Source: WLMZ01 sp963732585
GTDB taxonomy: Bacteria; Actinomycetota; Acidimicrobiia; Acidimicrobiales; Ilumatobacteraceae
Length of the DNA stretch: 64,000 nt
Direction: 5' to 3'
Assembly: GCA_963732585.1 (NCBI GenBank)
Contig: CAVSZY010000005.1
Span: 248,001 to 312,000, forward strand
Part shown: positions 37,014 to 45,387 of the stretch, in pieces
How positions within the stretch are numbered: position 1 is the stretch's first letter
How the letters are laid out: each line of letters opens with the position of its first letter
Translations under genes and position numbers: made by a program
The notes under the pieces: generated by a model
The model's input: the letters and a program-made list of their open reading frames with translations, nothing else
Database searches by the model: none
What the model was told of the DNA's origin: nothing

Positions 37014-39085
37014 AGATGGGCTACCAGCCTGGTCTCGATGGGCTGCGAGCGCTGAGTGTGATCGCCGTCATCCTGTATCACGCCGGGTTTGGCTGGATGG
37101 GCGGAGGGTTCTTCGGGGTCGAGGTGTTCTTCGTTGTCTCCGGCTATCTGATCACCTCGTTGTTGCTCGATGAACGCGAGGGGTCGGGGCGCATCAGCCT
37201 TGGTCAGTTTTGGTTGCGCCGGGCCCGTCGTCTGTTGCCAGCGCTGTTCACCATGCTCTTCGCCGTGGCGATCTGGGCACGCTTCGCCGGTAGCGCCGAG
37301 CAGGTCTCGACGCTCCGTCGCGACCTGCCGTGGTCGATCTTCTACCTCGGTAATTGGGGGCAGATCCTCGGCAAGACGGCGTATTTCTCCACCGGCGACC
37401 CGCCGTTGCTGCGCCACCTGTGGTCGCTGGCGGTGGAGGAACAGTGGTACCTGATGTGGCCATTGGTCTTCGTCGCCGCCTGGATGTTCGGCGGGCGTCG
37501 ACTGGCGCCTCGCGGGTTGTTCTTTGTTCTGCTTGCGGTGGCGATGATGGCGTTGACCTTCTGGCTGCACAGCAACTCCGGCGACCCGAACACCATCTCC
37601 GTGCTCGGCAATCAGGCCGATCGCACCAACTTCATGTATCTCGGCACGTTCACGCGCAGTTCGGGTTTGTTGCTCGGCGCCGGGTGTGCCTTCCTCTGGC
37701 GGCCGTGGCGCAACGGGTTGACGGTGGCCACGCCTGGCCGACTGCTCGATCCGATCGGCGCTGCGGCGGTTGCTGGGCTCGGTTGCATCATGGCGGTCGC
37801 CAACCTGACGGAGGGCTACGTCTATCAATGGTTGCTGGCGCTGGTGTCGCTGTTGTCGATGATCGCCATCGCCGTGGTGGTGCATCCCGATGCCGAAGGG
37901 TTTCGGGCGATCATGTCCTGGCCGCCGCTGGTCGAGGTCGGCAAACGCTCCTACGGCCTCTACCTGTGGCACTGGCCGATCTTCGTTATCGGCAAGATCT
38001 ACCACACAGGGGATTGGTTGCGGTTCGTTGTCGGAATGGCGGCGACGGTAGTGATCTCCGAGATCTGCTATCGGTTTATCGAGACGCCCATTCGTCATGG
38101 AGTGATCGGGCAGTGGGTGTCGGCGATGCGTCACGACCAGGGCGAGCGGCGGGCGGTGCGCCAGCGGTTGAGCGTGGCGATGGCGACGACGATGCTCGGG
38201 GTCAGCGGGTTGCTGGTGTCGTTCTACGCCGGGGTCGAGCAGTTCGATCCGGCGGCTGGCGGCGAAGAGGTGCAGTTTTCGTTGCCCGCGCAATCGACGA
38301 CAACGACCACCGTGGCGCTGCAGGATACGGCAACCGTGGCCAGCGAGTTGCCGGGTGTCACCACGACTTCGAGCGCGCCAGCGACGACGACCACATTGGC
38401 GGAGTTGCCGCGGACGTTGGCGATCATCGGCGACTCGCAGGCGCATTCGTTGGCGATCAACATGCCGGACGGCATCGAGGAGACGTTCACGATCGAGGAC
38501 GGCTCGTTCGAGGGCTGCGGGGTGCACGTCGAGGGCAACGTGATCAGCGAGCGCCAGGGGTTCCGTCGCTCGTTTAGCGATTGCTTGGGGTTCGAAGACA
38601 AATGGGAGCGCTCGGCGACGCGTTCGAACGCCGATGTTGCCCTCGTGGTGCTCGGGGCGTGGGACGTGTTCGACATCGAAACCGAGGCGGGTGTGATCGG
38701 TTTCGATACGGCTACGGGTGATGCAGTGTTCCTCGATCAGTTGCAGTTGGGGATCGATGCCATCAAGCGGGCGGGGACGCATGTCGCCTTGTTGGAGATT
38801 CCCTGCATGCGGCCCAAGGATGTCGACGGGGCCGGGGTTCCGGCGTTGCCCGAGCGTGGCGACGATGCCCGGGTCGAGCACCTGAATGACCTGTTGCGCG
38901 AGGCTGCGGCGGGGGATCCCGATCATGTGACCTTCGTGGTCGGCCCGGCGCAATGGTGTGGCGACGAGGCGATCAGCACGGACCTCGGCTATCGCTGGGA
39001 TGGGATTCACTACTACCAACAGGGTGTGAATCTGGTGATGGAAACGATCGCCGAGACGCTGCTGCGTATCCCCGTTTCATCCTGA
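37010..39085 (+). CDS. Membrane acyltransferase (OafA/acyltransferase-3) with C-terminal SGNH-like domain
   Basis: 691 residues. The N-terminal part has the acyltransferase-3 signatures LDGLRALSVIAVILYHAG and FFGVEVFFVVSGYLIT, with about ten membrane segments to residue 410. After a Thr-rich linker comes an extracellular SGNH-like domain (AIIGDSQAHS, then DGIHY near the end). Such proteins O-acetylate surface glycans or peptidoglycan. The ATG at 37010 overlaps the MFS stop. GDSQ replaces the usual GDSH/GDSL, as is common in this fusion family. Confidence 0.9.
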   Translation: MKMGYQPGLDGLRALSVIAVILYHAGFGWMGGGFFGVEVFFVVSGYLITSLLLDEREGSGRISLGQFWLRRARRLLPALFTMLFAVAIWARFAGSAEQVSTLRRDLPWSIFYLGNWGQILGKTAYFSTGDPPLLRHLWSLAVEEQWYLMWPLVFVAAWMFGGRRLAPRGLFFVLLAVAMMALTFWLHSNSGDPNTISVLGNQADRTNFMYLGTFTRSSGLLLGAGCAFLWRPWRNGLTVATPGRLLDPIGAAAVAGLGCIMAVANLTEGYVYQWLLALVSLLSMIAIAVVVHPDAEGFRAIMSWPPLVEVGKRSYGLYLWHWPIFVIGKIYHTGDWLRFVVGMAATVVISEICYRFIETPIRHGVIGQWVSAMRHDQGERRAVRQRLSVAMATTMLGVSGLLVSFYAGVEQFDPAAGGEEVQFSLPAQSTTTTTVALQDTATVASELPGVTTTSSAPATTTTLAELPRTLAIIGDSQAHSLAINMPDGIEETFTIEDGSFEGCGVHVEGNVISERQGFRRSFSDCLGFEDKWERSATRSNADVALVVLGAWDVFDIETEAGVIGFDTATGDAVFLDQLQLGIDAIKRAGTHVALLEIPCMRPKDVDGAGVPALPERGDDARVEHLNDLLREAAAGDPDHVTFVVGPAQWCGDEAISTDLGYRWDGIHYYQQGVNLVMETIAETLLRIPVSS

Positions 39086-39152
39086 CGCTGCCGCGTTAGT
39101 GGTAGTGGAAGTCAAATTTGAAGCAAATGAGCGGGTTCTCGTTGCTTGTTAG

Positions 39153-39168
39153 GTTACCGACGGGTAAC
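39153..39168. promoter_or_regulatory. Palindrome upstream of acyl-CoA dehydrogenase (TetR-like operator)
   Basis: GTTACC (39153-39158) and GGTAAC (39163-39168) flank GACG, 8 nt before the start codon at 39177. TetR-family regulators of fatty acid genes bind similar TTACC...GGTAA palindromes. The regulator is not in the window. Confidence 0.55.
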
Positions 39169-39176
39169 TTAGCTCC

Positions 39177-40391
39177 ATGAGCGAGTTCTCTTTGGCGTTA
39201 AACGAAGACCAGATCCAGATCCAGAAGTGGATTCACGGGTTTGCGGAAGAGGTCATGCGGCCTGGCGCGCACGAATGGGACGAGCGCGAGGAGTTCCCCT
39301 GGCCGGTGGTGCAAGAGGCAGCCAAGATCGGGTTGTATGGCGTCGATTTCCTGATGAACGCCTTCTCCGACAGCTCCGGGCTGACGATGCCGGTTGCGGT
39401 CGAGGAGATCTTCTGGGGCGACGCCGGTATCGGTATGGCGATCATGGGTTCGGCGCTTGCGGCGGCGGGGATCAGCGGTAACGGCACACCTGAGCAAGTG
39501 ATGGAGTGGGTGCCGCAGTGTTATGGGACCGCTGACGATGTCAAGGTTGGTGCGTTCTGCGTCAGCGAGCCCGATGCCGGCAGCGACGTGTCGTCGTTGC
39601 GGACGCGGGCGGTGTACGACGAGGCCAGCGACGAGTGGGTGCTGAACGGGACCAAGGCGTGGATCACCAATGGTGGGATCGCCAATGTGCACGTGGTTGT
39701 CGCTGCTGTGGAGCCCGATTTGAAGGGCCGTGGCCAGGCGAGCTTCATTGTTCCGCCGGGGACCAAGGGGTTGAGCCAGGGACAGAAGTACCTCAAGCAC
39801 GGGATCAAGGCCTCGCATACCGCCGAGGTGGTGCTCGACGATGTTCGCGTGCCCGGCAGTTGTTTGTTGGGTGGCAAGGCCAAGCTCGACGCCAAGTTGG
39901 CGCGGGCCCGTGAACGTGGGCACAGCGGCGAGAAGCAGCCGGCGATGTCGACCTTTGAGGCGACCCGGCCGACGGTTGGGGCACAGGCGTTGGGCATCGC
40001 CCGGGCGGCGTATGAGTACTCGTTGCAGTATGCCAAGGAGCGCCATGCCTTTGGCCGCCCGATCATCATGAACCAGTCGATTGCTTTCAAGCTGGCCAAC
40101 ATGATCACCGAGATCGATGCCTCGCGGTTGCTGATTTGGCGGGCGGCGTGGCTGGCGCGCAATGGCGGTTTCGTCAACGCCGAGGGTTCGATGAGCAAGT
40201 ACAAGGCCTCGGAGACTGCGGTGCGGGTGACCGAGGATGCGATCCAGATTCTTGGCGGCTACGGCTACACGCGGGAATACCCGGTGGAGCGCTGGCACCG
40301 TGATGCCAAGATCCACACGATCTTCGAAGGCACGTCCGAGATCCAGCAGCTCGTGATCGCTCGGGCGATATCTGGCCTGCGTATCGAGTAG
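39177..40391 (+). CDS. Acyl-CoA dehydrogenase
   Basis: 404 residues. Family signatures are GAFCVSEPDAGSDV (FAD/substrate contact), the C-terminal QILGGYGYTREYPVERWHRDAKI and the active-site region IFEGTSEIQQLVIAR. It carries out alpha,beta-dehydrogenation of an acyl-CoA with FAD, passing electrons to ETF. Chain-length preference cannot be told. The ATG at 39177 follows a palindromic operator by 8 nt, suggesting TetR-type control. Confidence 0.94.
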   Translation: MSEFSLALNEDQIQIQKWIHGFAEEVMRPGAHEWDEREEFPWPVVQEAAKIGLYGVDFLMNAFSDSSGLTMPVAVEEIFWGDAGIGMAIMGSALAAAGISGNGTPEQVMEWVPQCYGTADDVKVGAFCVSEPDAGSDVSSLRTRAVYDEASDEWVLNGTKAWITNGGIANVHVVVAAVEPDLKGRGQASFIVPPGTKGLSQGQKYLKHGIKASHTAEVVLDDVRVPGSCLLGGKAKLDAKLARARERGHSGEKQPAMSTFEATRPTVGAQALGIARAAYEYSLQYAKERHAFGRPIIMNQSIAFKLANMITEIDASRLLIWRAAWLARNGGFVNAEGSMSKYKASETAVRVTEDAIQILGGYGYTREYPVERWHRDAKIHTIFEGTSEIQQLVIARAISGLRIE

Positions 40392-40448
40392 ATCTGGCTC
40401 CGTGCGGGTCGAGTCGTCGCTGGCGTTTGCCGCTCGTCCCTAATCGAC

Positions 40449-41437
40449 ATGCCTAAGACCTGGGCAAGATCCAGCTTATATGGTCTGTCGTGTGTGGCGA
40501 CGATCCGTGAGAGGCGACCTGGCGTGTGGGAGGTCCGTGTGTTCACGGGTTCCGACGCGCGCGGTCGCCCGACGCAACTGTCGCGCACCGTGCACGGCGG
40601 CAAGCGCGAGGCGTTGCGCGTCGCCGCCGAGCTCGACGTCGGCGCCGGCCGTTCCTCGCCTGCCGGCCGATCGGTCAGCGACGTGCTCGACGCGTGGGTC
40701 GATCAGAACGTCGATACGTGGGCGCCGTCGTCAGCTCGCGATCAGCAGAGTCGCGTGCGCTCGATCAAGAAGGACCAGATCTCCCGTGTGCCGCTGGCGC
40801 GCCTGACTGTCGGCGATGTGGAGCGATGGCACACGCGCTTGCGCAAGGCAGGCATGGCCGACGCCGGCATCAAGAACCAGCACGGGGTGCTCCGCGCCGC
40901 GCTGTCGCAAGCGATGCGATGGGGGTGGGTGTCGTCGAACGTGGGCTCACTCGCCCGGTTGCGGTCGCGCAGCGCACGGTGATGTCTGTCGATGATGTGC
41001 GCGCCGTGATGACCGCAGCAGCGTCCGTCGACGCCGCTGCCGAGTTGGCGTTCCGCATCGCCGCCGTCGCCGGTGCGCGCCGCGCCGAGCTGGCCTCGTT
41101 GCGCTGGACCGACGAGCACGACGGCCAGTTGCTGATCGACTCGGCGATCGAGATCACCAAGCGCGGCGAAGGCGCGCCGGAGTTGCGCGAGGCGGCAACC
41201 AAAACGGCGAACGTTCGCACCGTGACGCTCGACGGAGACACGGTTGAGATGATCGACAAGCTCCGCCGAACACGTGAGCCGTACGGCCCGTGGATGTGTG
41301 GCCTCGGCCCCGAGTTGGTCAGCCCCGACCGCATCAGTTGGTGGTGGAAGCGAGTGCGCCAGATGTCGGGCATTGACCCGAAGTGGCGCCTGCACGACCT
41401 GTGCCACTGGTCGGCCGGGAATCTGGTCGACCAGCAG
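40449..41437 (+). pseudogene. Tyrosine recombinase (integrase), frameshifted and truncated
   Basis: The N-terminal SAM-like core-binding domain reads from 40449 or the GTG at 40494 (VATIRERRPGVWEVRV, SVSDVLDAWVDQ) and stops at 40982. The catalytic domain continues in another frame: VMSVDDVRAVM, AGARRAELASLRW with the first catalytic Arg, then HDLCHWSAGNLVDQ. The second catalytic Arg of the HxLRH box is Cys here, and the protein is cut before the Tyr motif. It is plainly non-functional. At about 41440 it runs into a fragment of an unrelated gene on the other strand, marking a deletion junction. Confidence 0.85.
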
Positions 41438-41448
41438 GCTCGGCACTG

Positions 41449-41928
41449 CCCGGTCGTGTCGACCTTGCGGGCGAAGGCGAGCAGATTGGTAGCAGCAATG
41501 TCGATGTCGGCGTGGCCGAGCTTGACCTCGAACGCCGCCCAGCGTCCGTCGCCAGCGGTGACGACGGCATCGATTTCCAGATCGTCGGAGTCCCGGTAAT
41601 GCTGCACGGTGCCGTCCACGGCGCCGGCGAACACTCGCAGGTCACGTACGACCAGGGCTTCGAACAGGTATCCAAAGTAGTTCAAGTCAGCGAGCAACTG
41701 TTGCGGTCCGGTGCGCAACGCGGCGACAGCAACCGACGGGTCGCAGAACTGCACTCGTGGAGAGGTGCGCAATCGTGCCCGCGAACGCAGATGCGACGAC
41801 CATGCCTCCAACGGGTCGAGCACCATCAGCCGCTCGAGAGGTGCCAAGTAGTCGTACACAGTCGACCGTGCGACGTCAGAGCCATCTGTACTTGCCTCCT
41901 GCGCGACGCGGGTGACGACGTAGTCCAT
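41449..41928 (-). pseudogene. DUF4143 domain fragment of an AAA-type ATPase
   Basis: About 160 residues matching the C-terminal half of DUF4143 ATPases: STVYDYLAPLERLMV, LRSRARLRTSP, FLFEALVVRDLRVFAG-like text (here GYLFEALVVRDLRV) and FEVKLGHADID. The N-terminal AAA domain is missing and the 3' end is cut at the integrase junction near 41440. This family is common in actinobacteria and often mobile. Read together with the broken recombinase, it marks the remnant of an excised or decayed element. Confidence 0.75.
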
Positions 41929-42062
41929 CCCGATGCATGCCGCTGCACGGCTGGGCTACAGATTGCAGTTTGGCTACCGGAATGATGCGTTCAAAGCCGC
42001 GGAACACTGCGGCAAATTGGTGGCCGTCCAGCGAACGTTGTCCGGCAAGGGGTTCGGAACGG

Positions 42063-42923
42063 TCAACCCTTGGGGCCGTCGGGCCACTTGATCAATGAGC
42101 CAGCGTCGATGCGCAGGTTGATCCCGGTGACGTAGCGGGCCTCATCGGAGGCAAAGAACAGCACTGCGTTCGAGATGTCGACGGGCTCGACCATTGGAAT
42201 CGGCATAGCTTGGAACACGAAAAACGCTTCGTGCGCCTCAGCTTGCGTCGGGTTCTCCAGGTCGGGTCGGAACACCCTGTAGATGTCCTCGTTGTTGATG
42301 AGGTTCGTATTGCAGTTCGTCGGGTGCACGGCGTTCACACGAATCATCTGCGGTGCGAGTTGCAGCGCAAGGACCTCGGTGTATTTGACAATGAAGGTCT
42401 TCGAGAGGCCGTAGCCAACGCTGCCCGGACCCAGCGCCGGGTTGCTCAGTGTGCTCGGCATCATTCCGGCGGTCGAGCCGGTGAGGATGATCGACGCGCC
42501 CTCGCCGAGGTAGGGAAGCGTCGTTGCGACCGTGTTCATGACTCCGCCGAAGTCGACGTCCATCGCGTCGACGAAGGCCTGTGCCGTATGTTTTTTCACC
42601 GGCAGGATGCCCGCGTTGGCGCAGACGATGTCGAGGCGTCCGAACTCGGCGACGCCTTTGCCGACAGCGTCGGCGAGTTGCTCGCGGAAGCGTACGTCGG
42701 CCTTCATGGCCATGATTCGCTGCCCGGTCGCCTCGACTTGGGCAACCGTGTCGGCGAGATCGGCCTGCGAACCCATTGGGTAGCGAACGGTCGGAAGCTG
42801 TTCGAGGATGTCGACAGCTATCACCTGCGCTCCCTCCTGAGCCAGGCGTATGCAGTGGCTCTTGCCCTGCCCTCGCGCGGCACCGGTGACCAGCGCGACT
42901 TTGCCCTGCAAACGACCACCCAT
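42063..42923 (-). CDS. Mycofactocin-coupled type SDR oxidoreductase
   Basis: 286 residues from the ATG at 42923 (MGGRLQGKVALVTGAARGQG). It has the Rossmann glycine motif TGAARGQGK, the CANAGI element and the active-site GYGLSKTF (YxxxK) preceded by SxxxxxxP, plus a longer loop (residues about 42-60) typical of mycofactocin-associated carveol-dehydrogenase-like SDRs. These keep NAD bound and use mycofactocin as acceptor (family knowledge). The natural alcohol or ketone substrate is unknown. A start at 42956 is possible but lacks support. Confidence 0.87.
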   Translation of the reverse strand: MGGRLQGKVALVTGAARGQGKSHCIRLAQEGAQVIAVDILEQLPTVRYPMGSQADLADTVAQVEATGQRIMAMKADVRFREQLADAVGKGVAEFGRLDIVCANAGILPVKKHTAQAFVDAMDVDFGGVMNTVATTLPYLGEGASIILTGSTAGMMPSTLSNPALGPGSVGYGLSKTFIVKYTEVLALQLAPQMIRVNAVHPTNCNTNLINNEDIYRVFRPDLENPTQAEAHEAFFVFQAMPIPMVEPVDISNAVLFFASDEARYVTGINLRIDAGSLIKWPDGPKG

Positions 42924-43037
42924 TGCGAACCCCCTCGCAGTTGACGACTCTGTCAAATTACAGCCCGGAGGGCGGATCGTCGAGTCGCAGGATGATGCCG
43001 CGTTGCCGACGCCTTCGCGTGGTGAGGGTTTGTCCGG

Positions 43038-43481
43038 TCAGTCGAGCTGTCCACGCAGCGCGCCGGCCGGATGAGGCGCGTTGTGAACGTTGACGTAGTA
43101 ATTCACCGGGTTGGCGACGATGGCGTCGGCGAGCGCATCGTTGACCACACAGGCCGACGACATACCTTCCGCCGGCGCAGTGAGGCCCTGCACTACTGGT
43201 CCGGCAACGCCCTGCGGGCCGACGTGAATATGTGCCGCCCTCGCTGGATCGATGCCGCGAACGATCACGCGGTAGCAGATCGTCCCGTCATCAGTATTGA
43301 CCTGGACCACGGCGACGCCCGATCCGTCGGCATCACCTGGTCCCGGAATCTCCTCGGCACCGGAGAGTCTGGTCGTGAACACGAAGTTCGTTCGCCCTCC
43401 GGCACCGGCGTGCGTCGGGAGTACAAGAGCTCCCACCACGCCGACCGAAACTGCAACCGCGACTACACGTGTATTGCGCAT
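43038..43481 (-). CDS. Secreted CHRD-domain protein
   Basis: 147 residues with a signal peptide (VAVAVSVGVVGALVLPTHAGA) and one CHRD domain: FTTRLSGAEEIPGPGDADGSG, AAHIHVGPQG, NYYVNVH and HPAGALRGQL at the C-terminus. CHRD proteins are small extracytoplasmic beta-sandwiches with unclear roles. Upstream, CCAATC/GATTGG (43494-43499, 43506-43511) is a 6-bp inverted repeat that may be an operator. Confidence 0.9.
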   Translation of the reverse strand: MRNTRVVAVAVSVGVVGALVLPTHAGAGGRTNFVFTTRLSGAEEIPGPGDADGSGVAVVQVNTDDGTICYRVIVRGIDPARAAHIHVGPQGVAGPVVQGLTAPAEGMSSACVVNDALADAIVANPVNYYVNVHNAPHPAGALRGQLD

Positions 43482-43596
43482 TTACATCCCCTTCCAATCA
43501 GCACCGATTGGTGCGACGGCAATCCGAAACATACACCCGATTCGATCGACGCATGCCGCGCCGATCGGGAACGGCTCGATGTAACTCGCCCGGCGT

Positions 43597-44154
43597 TCAG
43601 CGCACGCGGTAACGCAGGTAGATGACGCCGTTCTCGAACCGGTGCTTGTCGATGAGCTCCAGATCGACAGGCGAGTCTGTCGCTAACGCCGGGTTTCGTC
43701 CGCCGAGCACAACTGGCCAGACGAACAGGGCCACTTCGTCAATCACGCCGGCGGCCAGTGCCTGCGATGCCAGGTTCGGTCCGCCGACCAGGAGATCCCG
43801 TTCTGCCGATGCCTTGAGGTCGCGTATCGGTCCGCCCGAGAAGTGGCGTTCAAGGCGTGTCTTGGCGGTGTGGGGTGCGGCGAGAGTCGCGGAGTAGACG
43901 ATCTTGTCGGCAGTCTGCCAGGCCTTGGCGTAGTTGGCCGTCAGCTCCGAGCGCTTGGCGAGCGCCTGGTCGGTTTCCCACACGGCCAAGGTTTCGTACA
44001 TGCGTCGCCCATAAAGGTAGGTGCCTGCGGATCGCATCAGCTCAGTGATCGACACGAACACGTTGTCGTCGGGTGGAGCCCAGTCGAATCCACCGCCACC
44101 GTCCTCGGTCCAGCCGTCGAGGGACATGTTCGATGCGTAGATCAGCTTCGCCAC
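43597..44154 (-). CDS. RibD C-terminal / dihydrofolate reductase-fold protein
   Basis: 185 residues, the size of the actinobacterial 'dihydrofolate reductase family' (RibD_C). It shows ASNMSLDGWTEDGGG, GRRMYETLAVWE and the C-terminal VGGPNLASQALAAGVIDEVALFVWPVVLGGR. It probably binds NADPH, and the true substrate is unknown. It is divergent from the toxin-antitoxin operon. Confidence 0.88.
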   Translation of the reverse strand: MAKLIYASNMSLDGWTEDGGGGFDWAPPDDNVFVSITELMRSAGTYLYGRRMYETLAVWETDQALAKRSELTANYAKAWQTADKIVYSATLAAPHTAKTRLERHFSGGPIRDLKASAERDLLVGGPNLASQALAAGVIDEVALFVWPVVLGGRNPALATDSPVDLELIDKHRFENGVIYLRYRVR

Positions 44155-44191
44155 GACGCGACACTCCTACATTCGCAGTCAATGGGCGCGT

Positions 44192-44232
44192 GCATACCAT
44201 GTTTCATGCCACAGAGTATGCTATTTGGCATG
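44192..44232 (+). promoter_or_regulatory. Interleaved palindromes at the antitoxin start (autoregulatory operator)
   Basis: CATGCCA (44205-44211) pairs with TGGCATG (44226-44232), and GCATAC (44192-44197) with GTATGC (44216-44221). All arms are perfect, and the last one includes the antitoxin ATG. Ribbon-helix-helix antitoxins often repress their own operons at such sites. Confidence 0.6.
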
Positions 44233-44517
44233 CGAACCAGAATTTCAACGACGGTCGATCACGACAGACTTACCACGGCTCGCCGTTTGACGGGCATGCC
44301 CGATTCTGAGCTGGTCGATCTGGCCCTTGCCACTTTGCTTGAACAGGCCGAGCGTCAAGCAGAAGATCGTGCTCTGCGCGAGCATCCCTACGAAGCCGAC
44401 CCAGAGCTGGCCAATCTGCCGCTCGGCTGGCCAGCCGACGCACCGCCCCTTGACTCGTATGACGCTGATGTGCCTGCCGACGTCATCGCGCTCTTCGCGG
44501 CGCGTACATCGCGATGA
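44230..44517 (+). CDS. Ribbon-helix-helix type antitoxin of a MazF-like pair
   Basis: 95 residues from the ATG at 44230 (MRTRISTTVDHD); an ATG at 44218 is in frame. The N-terminal strand-helix-helix is of RHH type, and the acidic C-terminus would wrap the toxin. The stop overlaps the toxin start (ATGA), as is usual for type II pairs. The palindromes at 44192-44232 suggest autorepression. Confidence 0.75.
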   Translation: MRTRISTTVDHDRLTTARRLTGMPDSELVDLALATLLEQAERQAEDRALREHPYEADPELANLPLGWPADAPPLDSYDADVPADVIALFAARTSR

Positions 44518-44831
44518 GTCTCGGCCATGGTGAGATCTGGTGGGCACAACTCGATGGCGACAAGATCCGACCTGTTGTCATCCTCACCAGGTCTCGCGTC
44601 GCTGCGCGGCTGCATGCAGTTGTCGTCGCCCCGGTGACATCGACCGTGCGCGGGCTACCCACCGAGGTCGCGCTCGGATCGGATGAGGGAGTCAAGGACG
44701 GAAGTGTCGCCAACCTCGACAACACCCTGCTGCTTCGCCGAAGTTCGCTCGGCCGCAGATGTGGCCAGGTTGATCTGCAGCGCTGGCCGGAGTTCTGCCG
44801 GGCCATGCACAAGATGATGGGCTGCTCGTAG
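44514..44831 (+). CDS. MazF/PemK-type endoribonuclease toxin
   Basis: 105 residues with the PemK/MazF core: GEIWWAQLDGDKIRPVVILTR near the N-terminus, VVVAPVTSTVRGLPTEV and the C-terminal GSVANLDNTLLL. Family members cut mRNA in single strands. The ATG overlaps the antitoxin stop. A gap of 100 bp with a GGGGAGAGA Shine-Dalgarno leads to the next sigma gene. Confidence 0.9.
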   Translation: MSLGHGEIWWAQLDGDKIRPVVILTRSRVAARLHAVVVAPVTSTVRGLPTEVALGSDEGVKDGSVANLDNTLLLRRSSLGRRCGQVDLQRWPEFCRAMHKMMGCS

Positions 44832-44931
44832 CACTTCCCGACATTCGGGTGGACGTCGAGAGCCGACGCCGATTTCTGAGATCGTCGTAGCGGTTTCGCG
44901 TCCCCCACGGGTTCAGTAGGGGAGAGACGCC

Positions 44932-45387
44932 ATGACGACAGCTATCCACGACTTCGATGCCTTCTTCCGAGAGGCGGAACCACGTTTGCGGCGCGCCTAT
45001 GGCGGGCGCATGGCACCGCATCGTGTTGGCGACGCTGTCGGCGCGGCGCTCGAATACGCCTGGAAGAATTGGGATCGGGTTGCGGTGATGGAGCACCCGG
45101 TTCCGTTTCTGTTCCGGGTCGGCCTCTCGAAGTCGCGTGGCCGCAAGCAAGGCCGACTTCCGGCGCCGCCTCCGTCGGCGTCCGGGCATGTTGAGCCGGC
45201 GTTGGTCTCCTCAATGCAGCAGCTGCCACGACGACAGCGCGAGGTCGTCTGGCTTATCGATGCCTGCGAATGGACGCCGACCGAGACCGCCGAGGCGCTC
45301 GGACTGTCGTTGTCCGCCGTCAGAACTCACCGCACACGAGGGCTGGAGAGCCTTCGTCAACACCTGGGGGTGAACACCAATGCATGA
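44932..45387 (+). CDS. ECF-like RNA polymerase sigma factor (module 1)
   Basis: 151 residues. The region 2 part is weak, but region 4 is clear: LPRRQREVVWLIDACEWTPTETAEALGLS then VRTHRTRGLESLR. It overlaps the next gene by 8 bp, so the membrane protein is probably its regulator. A strong GGGGAGAGA Shine-Dalgarno precedes the ATG. One of five sigma-plus-partner modules between 44.9 and 60.6 kb. Confidence 0.8.
   Translation: MTTAIHDFDAFFREAEPRLRRAYGGRMAPHRVGDAVGAALEYAWKNWDRVAVMEHPVPFLFRVGLSKSRGRKQGRLPAPPPSASGHVEPALVSSMQQLPRRQREVVWLIDACEWTPTETAEALGLSLSAVRTHRTRGLESLRQHLGVNTNA

Noticed and set aside
36353..39019. An 888-codon open frame on the minus strand
   Set aside because: It lies fully antisense to a clear MFS gene and acyltransferase gene, has Arg/His/Gln-rich composition, and matches no family. 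Long shadow frames are expected in GC-rich DNA.
39198..40316. A 372-codon minus-strand frame opposite the acyl-CoA dehydrogenase
   Set aside because: The plus strand encodes a textbook acyl-CoA dehydrogenase with all motifs; the minus frame has none.
40392..40448. A tRNA gene expected next to the integrase as attachment site
   Set aside because: The 57 bp hold no tRNA-like fold or conserved T-loop; no duplicate att sequence found by eye.
41933..42091. A 52-codon plus-strand frame (MHAAARLGYRLQF start) between the DUF4143 fragment and the SDR gene
   Set aside because: No ribosome-binding site, no recognisable family, and it overlaps the SDR 3' end; may be debris of the lost element.
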